The position numbers were made by a program, and so were the translations under genes. From the NCBI GenBank assembly GCA_003133225.1, contig PKWL01000136.1, positions 1-58,224 of the forward strand: a DNA stretch of 58,224 nucleotides. Direction: 5' to 3'. This document shows, piece after piece, positions 51,780-58,224 of this stretch (position 1 is its first letter; the number at the start of each line of letters is the position of its first letter). Under the pieces are notes generated by a model that was not told the origin of the DNA, did not search any database, and saw only the letters and a list, made by a program, of their open reading frames with translations. The stretch comes from Janthinobacterium sp. GTDB taxonomy: Bacteria > Pseudomonadota > Gammaproteobacteria > Burkholderiales > Burkholderiaceae_D.

Positions 51780-53056
51780 CAACGCCCCCTCGCTTCGATG
51801 GCCTTTTTTAGCTCAGCATAAATTTTTGCTACGTGAGGCGAAAAGCCTTGAATTGGATCTTGTGACTTGTACTGATCGTTCCTAGTCGCACCAACGTGTA
51901 GTGAGCTATTATTTGAATTGAACTTAACCATGCGCTTTGACTGACGCAACGACCATCGCGAAGTGCTCGCCATTAAGCCTAATATCCAGCCGGCGGCAAA
52001 CATCGTTTGGCGCAGGGGCCGGGTGATGCGCCAGGATTTGGTGCCATAGACATTTTGAAGCTCCAGATTTAGCCCGTCTGACATGCGCCGCCACTCGCGG
52101 GAAGATTGATGAACCTCTTCTATCTTGGCCTTGGCCCTATCCCATTCATTTTGTAGCCATTCGACGTGCTCCTGGAGATGGCTCTCATGCTCTTGGGTAG
52201 CGCGTAGCTCGAGATTGAGCTGCGCCGCGCGCACGCGTTCCGAGTCAAGTTCGGCTGCCAAAATGCCAGTCCGCTGGCTTAGCATTTTTACGCTTTGCTT
52301 TGCCGCATCCCCTTCGATTTCACTTGTCTGATGTGCCGCGATCAGTCCCCGACAAAGTTCGGAGCTTGCAAGTCCGCTCAACTGCACGTCATCGAATACA
52401 TTTGGAGGGCAAGAAAATGCCCCCACAAGCTCGGCATGTTCTTTGGCAACGTAAAACCGGTTGAGGCCATCGAAGTAAACAAACTGATAGCCCGCCGCAG
52501 TGACGATGTAGTCCCAACTTGCAAAGTTTGTCTCTGGCAAGTTGGGAACTGTTGCCTCCACCACCAACACCCAAGGGCGCAAAGTTTGACTGTCCCATCC
52601 TCTGAGCACTTGTTCCTCGAACCCTTCAACATCAATTTTGAGCCAGTGAACGTCTTTTCCGATCAGCGAGTGCAACGCAGACTTCAAAGTTAACACCGGA
52701 ACTGAAATGCGCCGATGCTCGAAACCACGTTCAATGTAGTGCCTCTGCGCATAGGCGTCCACGGCGGTGCTAAGGCCAGTGCCCGGAATAACGTTCAGGT
52801 CAAGCGTACCGTCGGTATCAGCGAGCGCCACTTGCAGGACCGTCTCGTCCGGCCTGTCTTGGCGCAAGAGCTCGGCGAATTCAAGCACAGGCTCAACGTG
52901 TATGCCTCTCCAGCCACGCTCGTAAAAAGCCTTGCTGACCGAATCGATCACAGGGTGCTGCGCACCGACGTCGACATAAATACCGTTTTGTACATGCTTG
53001 AGTGCACGCCACAGCATCACGTCTTCAAAATTTTGCGCATAGGAAACGAAACTCAT
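51779..53056 (-). CDS. FkbM-family methyltransferase fused to a coiled coil and a C-terminal helical tail
   Basis: A 425-residue protein. Residues 1-225 form an SAM-dependent FkbM domain (YAQNFEDVMLWRALKHVQNG, IYVDVGAQHPVIDSVSKAF, LKIDVEGFEEQVLRGW). Residues about 250-345 are a charged coiled coil (LAAELDSERVRAAQLNLELR, HLQEHVEWLQNEWDRAKAKI) ending in the YGTKSWRITRPLR element common after coiled coils in glycan enzymes. A short hydrophobic stretch (FAAGWILGLMAS) could touch the membrane. The protein ends with SPHVAKIYAELKKAIEARGR. Methyltransferase, then coiled coil, then membrane/partner tail, directly coupled to a giant GT, mirrors WbdD of E. coli O9a (capping enzyme plus molecular ruler). 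The methyltransferase fold itself is unrelated. No kinase domain is present. Confidence 0.85.
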   Translation of the reverse strand: MSFVSYAQNFEDVMLWRALKHVQNGIYVDVGAQHPVIDSVSKAFYERGWRGIHVEPVLEFAELLRQDRPDETVLQVALADTDGTLDLNVIPGTGLSTAVDAYAQRHYIERGFEHRRISVPVLTLKSALHSLIGKDVHWLKIDVEGFEEQVLRGWDSQTLRPWVLVVEATVPNLPETNFASWDYIVTAAGYQFVYFDGLNRFYVAKEHAELVGAFSCPPNVFDDVQLSGLASSELCRGLIAAHQTSEIEGDAAKQSVKMLSQRTGILAAELDSERVRAAQLNLELRATQEHESHLQEHVEWLQNEWDRAKAKIEEVHQSSREWRRMSDGLNLELQNVYGTKSWRITRPLRQTMFAAGWILGLMASTSRWSLRQSKRMVKFNSNNSSLHVGATRNDQYKSQDPIQGFSPHVAKIYAELKKAIEARGR

Positions 53057-53203
53057 CGCTTACATTCCTCAATCTGGCATGAATCGGAAATGAAAAATCT
53101 TGATCCGCATTACATGGCTGTCGCTTAGACGAATTCACGGTTGACAAGAGACAGCCAAATAGGAGTACCAGTTCCGAGCGGACTGGATTATCAATGCCAA
53201 AAA

Positions 53204-54577
53204 TTAGTTACTTCCCTTTATTAAAGACGCTACCTCGGCTACCTTCTGCCAAACCAATTGCGCGTCCGACCTTGCCTCGATGTTGAGTCGCAACAGTGGC
53301 TCGGTGTTTGAGCTTCGTACATTGAGCCGCCAGTCCGCAAATTCCAGACCCAGCCCGTCAGTCGTGTCGACCAGCGCTTGCGCCTGAGCATAATGCTCCC
53401 GCACCGCTTGCACCGCGACCGCGGCGTCGGGCACCGTGTAATTAATCTCGCCGCTACACGGGTAAGCCTTGATGCGCTCACCAACCAGTTGCGACAGGGT
53501 TTTGCCATTGCGGCTGACCAGCTCGGCCACCAACAACCAAGGGATCATGCCACTGTCGCAGTACGCGAAATCGCGGAAGTAATGATGGGCGCTCATTTCG
53601 CCGCCGTAAATGGCGTTTTCAGAGCGCATCCGTTCCTTGATGAAGGCATGCCCGGTTTTGCTTTGTACGGGCACGCCGCCCGCGTGCTCAACGATATCGA
53701 TCGTGTTCCACGTCAGGCGCGGGTCGTGAATGATTTTTTCACCGGGGTGTTTGACGAGGAATGCTTCCGCCAGCAGGCCAACGATGTAGTAGCCCTCGAT
53801 AAAGTCACCGTTCTCGTCAAACAGGAAGCAGCGGTCAAAGTCACCGTCCCAGGCAATGCCCATATCGGCTTTGTGCGCCTTGACCGCTTCTGCCGTGGCG
53901 GCGCGATTTTCCGGTAGCAAGGGGTTAGGGATGCCGTTGGGGAAACTGCCGTCCGCATCATTGTGTACCTTGATAAAGGTCACGGCGGCGCCGATCCGCC
54001 GGAAAGCCTCTTCGATGGCATCGATCACATGTCCGGCCGCACCGTTGCCTGCATTGACAACCAGCTTGAGCGGCTTGAGTGCCGGCGCATCGATGTAGGT
54101 CAGCAAATGGGCTATAAATGGAGCAAGAATGGATAGTCTGGTCAACCGGCCTGGCGCGGCCGCTACCGGCGCAAACTGGCCAGCCTCCGCCAGGGCCTGA
54201 ATGGCCTTGAGACCAGTGTCGCCACTGATCGGCTGGGCACCGCGCCGTACCAGCTTCATGCCGTTGTAATCCATCGGGTTATGGCTGGCTGTGACTTCTA
54301 TGGCGCCATCCACGTCGAGATGGAACGCGGCAAAATACACTTCTTCGGTACCGGTCATGCCGATGTCAATCACATCGGCGCCGCCATCCATCAACCCTCT
54401 GGCCAGCGCCTGTTTGAGCGCCTCGCTCGACAGGCGCACGTCACAGCCCACCGCCACGCGTTTGGCGTTTAGGAATTGCGCGTAGGCGCGACCGATGCGG
54501 TAGGCGATGTCTTCATTGAGTTCAACACCCAAGCGGCCGCGAATGTCGTAGGCTTTAAAACAGGTTAATGCTGCCAT
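53204..54577 (-). CDS. manB: Phosphomannomutase/phosphoglucomutase
   Basis: A 457-residue alpha-D-phosphohexomutase with the phosphoserine loop [13 protein letters not shown] (near residue 97), metal-binding DGDFDRC, sugar-binding GEMSAHHYF and phosphate-binding [12 protein letters not shown]. It interconverts mannose-6-P and mannose-1-P (often glucose phosphates too), feeding ManC. The ATG overlaps the manC stop (TGATG). A 147-base gap separates it from the FkbM gene upstream-in-map, downstream in transcription. Symbol could equally be cpsG or algC. Confidence 0.95.
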   Translation of the reverse strand: MAALTCFKAYDIRGRLGVELNEDIAYRIGRAYAQFLNAKRVAVGCDVRLSSEALKQALARGLMDGGADVIDIGMTGTEEVYFAAFHLDVDGAIEVTASHNPMDYNGMKLVRRGAQPISGDTGLKAIQALAEAGQFAPVAAAPGRLTRLSILAPFIAHLLTYIDAPALKPLKLVVNAGNGAAGHVIDAIEEAFRRIGAAVTFIKVHNDADGSFPNGIPNPLLPENRAATAEAVKAHKADMGIAWDGDFDRCFLFDENGDFIEGYYIVGLLAEAFLVKHPGEKIIHDPRLTWNTIDIVEHAGGVPVQSKTGHAFIKERMRSENAIYGGEMSAHHYFRDFAYCDSGMIPWLLVAELVSRNGKTLSQLVGERIKAYPCSGEINYTVPDAAVAVQAVREHYAQAQALVDTTDGLGLEFADWRLNVRSSNTEPLLRLNIEARSDAQLVWQKVAEVASLIKGSN

Positions 54578-56001
54578 CAGACCCGTCCATAGTTGTCGTG
54601 GAAACGAACGATGTCGTCCTCGCCCAAATATTCGCCGCTTTGGACCTCGATCATGACGAGTCCGACCACCCCGGGATTTTCCAGACGATGTTTGTGGCCG
54701 GCGGGAATATAGGTCGATTCATTAGTGCCAACGAACAATTCTTGGTCGCCATTGACCACTTTCGCCATGCCGCTCACGACAATCCAGTGCTCGCTGCGAT
54801 GATGGTGCATTTGCAGGCTGAGGCTGGCACCGGGCTTGACCTCGATGCGCTTGATTTTGAAGCGCGGACTATCTTGCAGCACGGTGTAAGTGCCCCACGG
54901 ACGGTGCACAGTGCGGTGGAATTTATGGGCATCGTGACCCACCGATTTGAGGCTGGCGTACAGATGCTTGACATCCTGCGCGCGGCTACGATCCGCCACC
55001 AGAAGGGCGTCGGGAGTGTCGACTATGATCAGATTACTGACGCCCACGGCGCCAACAATCCGTTCATGGCTCTGGATATAACAGTCGTTCACATCGTGCA
55101 ACTGAACTTCGCCGTCGATCCGATTGCCTTCTTTATCAGGCTCGAGCAAGTCCCCTACCGCATTCCACGAGCCGATATCACTCCAGCCAATGTTGCAAGG
55201 GACGACGGCCACATTGCGCGACTTTTCCATGACTGCGTAATCAATGGAATCGTTGGGTACCTCGCCAAAGGAGTCAGGGGACAGTTCGATCTGGTTCCAG
55301 CATTTGCCTGTAGTTCTGAGCGATTGTTCGATGCAAGCGCGCGTCGCCGTCAAAATGGCAGGGCAAAGTTGCTCCATTTCACTTAACATGGTTCCTGCCA
55401 CAAAACAGAACATGCCGGAGTTCCAAAGATAGCGGCCGCTGGCCAGGTATTGCTGGGCTTTGTCGAGAGTCGGCTTTTCGACGAAACGCAAGACGGTGTT
55501 GCCGTCGGCTTCGATGTAGCCATAACCGGTTTCCGGCGCGTCGGGCTCGATGCCAAACGTGACCAGCTTGCCTTGCCGGGCCAGTTGCGTCGCTTGTTCC
55601 ACGGCGGCTGCGAAAGCAGTTTGATCGGAAATCAGGTGATCGGCAGCGAGCACCAGCATCAGAGCATCCTCGCCATGGGTGGCCGCCACATGCAGCGCAG
55701 CCGCAGCGATGGCGGGCGCGGTATTGCGTCCAAAGGGCTCCAGGATATAGCTGTTGGTCAGACCCTTGTGGGTTGCAGTGCCCGCTTCCCGGTATTCGTC
55801 GTCCGTCTTGAAGAACAGTTCGCTGTTGGTGACGGTGAGAACTTCGGCGACATCAGGCAGCGCGGCGCCGCGCAGCCATGCTTTTTGCAGTAAGCTTTGC
55901 CCGTCCGCCAGCCGGATGAAAGGCTTAGGATGGTATTCACGGGAAACTGGCCAAAGACGGGAACCGGCGCCGCCACATAGTATTGTTGGAATTAATTTCA
56001 A
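54577..56001 (-). CDS. manC: Mannose-1-phosphate guanylyltransferase / mannose-6-phosphate isomerase
   Basis: A 474-residue bifunctional type II enzyme. The GTP-binding N-terminus is [16 protein letters not shown], followed by [16 protein letters not shown] and the [17 protein letters not shown] loop. The C-terminal cupin isomerase domain has [31 protein letters not shown] and [11 protein letters not shown]. It makes GDP-mannose, the precursor for all GDP-sugars in the window. No ATG is available at the 5' end. The start is TTG 56001, 8-9 bases after AGGGAAC, and the decayed copy at 37.8 kb uses the same TTG. A TACAAT at 56124-56129 may be its -10 element. Confidence 0.96.
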   Translation of the reverse strand: MKLIPTILCGGAGSRLWPVSREYHPKPFIRLADGQSLLQKAWLRGAALPDVAEVLTVTNSELFFKTDDEYREAGTATHKGLTNSYILEPFGRNTAPAIAAAALHVAATHGEDALMLVLAADHLISDQTAFAAAVEQATQLARQGKLVTFGIEPDAPETGYGYIEADGNTVLRFVEKPTLDKAQQYLASGRYLWNSGMFCFVAGTMLSEMEQLCPAILTATRACIEQSLRTTGKCWNQIELSPDSFGEVPNDSIDYAVMEKSRNVAVVPCNIGWSDIGSWNAVGDLLEPDKEGNRIDGEVQLHDVNDCYIQSHERIVGAVGVSNLIIVDTPDALLVADRSRAQDVKHLYASLKSVGHDAHKFHRTVHRPWGTYTVLQDSPRFKIKRIEVKPGASLSLQMHHHRSEHWIVVSGMAKVVNGDQELFVGTNESTYIPAGHKHRLENPGVVGLVMIEVQSGEYLGEDDIVRFHDNYGRV

Positions 56002-57090
56002 CTGAAAGTTCCCTAAGGCGGTAAAAATTATGCCGGAATGTCAAAAGGCAGGCGGCGAATTTATTGAACGAAGAACAATTGCGTTGAGAAATCTTGCTGC
56101 ACGGTCTCTGATTACGACGCGTTATTGTACATTACGATACAAAATCAAGGCGAATTGCGATTGAATCTTCGCCTATCGCTGACCGGTAAAATCATCGCAG
56201 GGGCCGCACAACTCGGTTGGCCGCGCGCGGTCTATGTACGCATCCCATAGCAGATGATGCGCAGTATGGCACCGATGAACGAGCCCGCCCGGTGGAACGC
56301 CAGCGAATTGATCCGTTTGGCCGCCCGCGGAGCTGTGCTCGAGGAGAACGTCTTTCGGAAAGGCATGCGGTCAATCCGGCACAACGGCGCAAGTGGCCGC
56401 TGGCATGTGACGGTGGCAATTTCCACCGGTCCCGAGCCACCGACATCAATGATGTCACCCATGTCCGCGCTCTTAACCGCTAAAACGGGAAAAATTGTAA
56501 AAGCGAAATGCCGGTCTTGCGCAACGCGTACCTACCTCGCCAAAATTCAGACCACTTTCGATGGCACATCGCAACATATTTTTTTTCCTTGATGCTATTT
56601 TCGACGCCCAGCCCGTTACCACTCGCTTCAGGCGCACGCCCGGCTCAATACAGATGCATCAAGGTGCGCCCGCTTGAGCACGTTTGCTTAGGGTGTTTTC
56701 AACCCCGTAACTTACCATCGTTTCGCGCGAGCATGACAGGTATGGGGGTCAAGGTTAGACATTTGGAATTTGGGCGGCTCAGGTGATATTTGGGGCATCT
56801 GATTGGCGACGCCGTATCGGACTAACAGCGGACCAGTCCGGGGTGGTCAACGCCGGGCAGAATGCGCCGGGCCCATCATGGGGATAAATCAAACCTAACG
56901 AATTGGATTGGATCAATACTCTCTTCACAAGTGTCGAGAACTTTTTTGTCAGTATTCCTACCCACTGACTGGCTGTGGTGCAGCTTTTGTTTTTTTGTGC
57001 GGGTTGACCTTGGCCTGACATGTACTAGGTGCTCAGGATTCTTTACTTGGCATGTTGAAAATTATCTAACTTGAATGAAAATTATAAAAA
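56002..57090. other. Gene-poor region between manC and the lipoprotein gene
   Basis: Several 70-110-codon frames exist on both strands around 56190-56600, but none has a convincing start site or a recognisable family. They overlap one another, so they look like chance frames or old debris. The G+C-rich block 56170-56470 contrasts with the A+T-rich promoter zones at 56010-56160 and 56900-57090. The left end should hold the manC promoter, reading leftwards. Confidence 0.5.
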
Positions 57091-57810
57091 ATGAAAAATT
57101 TCTTTATAGTGCTAGCGTTCGCCTCATCCTTATTTGCCACGGGTTGCGGCGGCGGATCGACTTCCGGAGCAGCTCCAATAGACCCTACCATGACAGTTCC
57201 ATTTCAAGCAGCCGTCGCTAATTTCGCACTTAACGGAGCCAATCAAAATTTTACAATTTCTGGCTGGGTCGATAATTCACCTTTAACAAATCCTGGGCAG
57301 CAAACCCCACTTACGGGCAATGGTAACTTAGCTCGAGGGACGCCCTCGCCAGCGACTTTTAATGGCATTCCTGCATTGGAGGCAACTGAAGTGGTAGCAG
57401 GATCCACAACAGAGAACGGACAAACAACGCCATTTTCATCTACGGAAATAATTTATTATAGTCCCGGCAACTACACTACCGTGGGTACCGTTTCGGGAGG
57501 AGAAACCATGCTCATCAGCCCCTACACTTTGCCTGTGGCGGTCAAAGCGGGGGATACAGGGTTGCTGGGAAGTGGCACGCAAGGAGGGACGCTTCCAACG
57601 ACATCAACAGAGAGTTATGCGGTGACGAGCGACAGCGCCACCAGCTTATTGGTTACACTTACACAAAATACCGACGCTGGGATATCGGGAAGCACGACAA
57701 CACAAACTGCCTATCGGGTGACTACCAGCGCCAATATTAGTCTGGTGTCCATCACGACCCAATACAAGTCCGTAGGCATAGTCTATAAGCTTCTGACCTT
57801 CACTTTCTAA
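57091..57810 (+). CDS. Predicted lipoprotein of unknown function
   Basis: A 239-residue protein with a lipoprotein signal peptide: MKNFFIVLAFASSLFATGC, lipidated Cys at position 19, followed by a GGGSTSG linker typical of outer-membrane lipoproteins. The rest is rich in Thr, Ser, Gly and Asn and predicted to be beta-strand (LTGNGNLARGTPSPATFNGI, LGSGTQGGTLPTTSTESYAV). Sequence around the start is A+T-rich with a weak ribosome site. No family is recognised. It does not share the operon logic of the glycan genes, though outer-membrane location could link it loosely. Confidence 0.75.
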   Translation: MKNFFIVLAFASSLFATGCGGGSTSGAAPIDPTMTVPFQAAVANFALNGANQNFTISGWVDNSPLTNPGQQTPLTGNGNLARGTPSPATFNGIPALEATEVVAGSTTENGQTTPFSSTEIIYYSPGNYTTVGTVSGGETMLISPYTLPVAVKAGDTGLLGSGTQGGTLPTTSTESYAVTSDSATSLLVTLTQNTDAGISGSTTTQTAYRVTTSANISLVSITTQYKSVGIVYKLLTFTF

Positions 57811-58224
57811 CCTAAAGCTTGGCGGGTCCTTGCGCTTTTTCCACATGGATGAGAAGTTTAACTCCCGTCGTCCAGCTTAAAAAAATGCCAAGAAAAAAGC
57901 CAACACTGCCGGTGGCGTACTCATTTTCAGCTCCGCGGATCTGGGGAAACGAATGTGCGCATGCCAACCTGACAAAGAGATACATTGCGTCATATTCGAC
58001 GCAAATTCAGTCGAGCCGCCCTGTTTCAGCAACGTAAACGCCGTTACGCTCTTGCCAACAGTGATTGGCATCACCCAGCCTCATCCTTGACCCGATGTAC
58101 GGCTAATAGGTTGCGGTCGTGAGAATCGAGCGGGAGCAAGCAAGCAATTGAACCGCGCCGACAGAAATGCGGGCGCCCTTCAAGGGCAAAGTAACGCAGG
58201 GCTTGGGCTCTATGCCGTTTTGTG
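57811..58224. other. Right end of the window without a recognised gene
   Basis: Short frames on both strands (60-70 codons) lack ribosome sites and family resemblance. No clear stem-loop plus T-run terminator follows the lipoprotein gene, only a short T-run near 57834. Confidence 0.4.

Noticed and set aside
56190..56600. Several 75-110-codon frames on both strands upstream of manC
   Set aside because: They overlap each other, lack start signals and resemble no family.
1..58224. CRISPR arrays, rRNA and tRNA genes
   Set aside because: No regularly spaced repeats and no tRNA T-arm or rRNA-like conserved blocks were noticed while reading both strands. A dedicated scan was not possible.

Overview
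The window looks like a betaproteobacterial chromosome segment, most likely Burkholderiales / Oxalobacteraceae (Massilia, Duganella, Janthinobacterium-like). The grounds are moderately high G+C, the style of dnaE and of the small 84-residue protein at 3305, and a surface-polysaccharide locus of the kind common in that family. This placement comes from recalled family resemblance, not from a search. No rRNA, tRNA or CRISPR array was seen.

Layout. (1) 1-2.6 kb, minus strand: a tryptophan-tryptophylquinone (TTQ) amine dehydrogenase operon, heavy subunit - MauE-like - MauD-like - light subunit (light subunit cut by the window edge). The heavy subunit resembles aromatic-amine dehydrogenase more than methylamine dehydrogenase. 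(2) 3.3-8.1 kb: a small conserved protein, a GT9 heptosyltransferase-like gene and housekeeping dnaE. (3) 8.3-24.6 kb, minus strand: one long, tightly overlapping surface-glycan operon. In transcription order it has Wzm and Wzt (ABC exporter), an FkbM methyltransferase, a PglD/PerB-type N-acetyltransferase, GDP-perosamine synthase, three related glycosyltransferases, Gmd, Rmd, two GT4 enzymes around a gutted Wzx flippase remnant, then a 4-ketoreductase/epimerase, a PglC-type initiating sugar-phosphate transferase and a WbpM-type 4,6-dehydratase. This reads as an ABC-exported O-polysaccharide containing perosamine and/or D-rhamnose, primed by a QuiNAc- or FucNAc-type sugar, as in Brucella and Rhizobium. 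(4) 24.6-38.9 kb: an A+T-richer accessory zone with four decayed insertion sequences (Tn5/IS4-like, IS3, IS1634 and a further DDE transposase). Between them lie a lone GT with an extra C-terminal domain, a GtrII-like membrane protein, and a six-gene minus-strand deoxysugar/lipid-linked-transfer cassette headed by a decayed second copy of manC. (5) 38.9-42.0 kb, plus strand: a GtrB-like GT2, a GtrA flippase and a GT-C membrane transferase. (6) 42.2-56.0 kb: two converging transcription units with giant three-domain glycosyltransferases of 1269 and 1274 residues. Each is translationally coupled (TGATG) to an upstream gene whose product ends in the same short helical tail. The minus unit is manC - manB - FkbM/coiled-coil methyltransferase - giant GT - GT4, which parallels the E. 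coli O9a order manC-manB-...-wbdD-wbdA. (7) 57.1 kb: a lipoprotein.

How it fits together. ManB and ManC supply GDP-mannose. Gmd makes GDP-4-keto-6-deoxymannose, which Rmd turns into GDP-D-rhamnose and Per (plus the acetyltransferase) into GDP-N-acetylperosamine. GT4 enzymes build chains on an undecaprenyl-PP-amino-sugar primer and Wzm/Wzt exports them. Two Gtr-like sets could decorate the glycan on the periplasmic side. The most interesting candidate system is the FkbM/coiled-coil methyltransferase coupled to a giant multi-domain GT, a possible analogue of the WbdD/WbdA chain-length-control pair, with a stripped-down 100-residue partner at the second giant GT.
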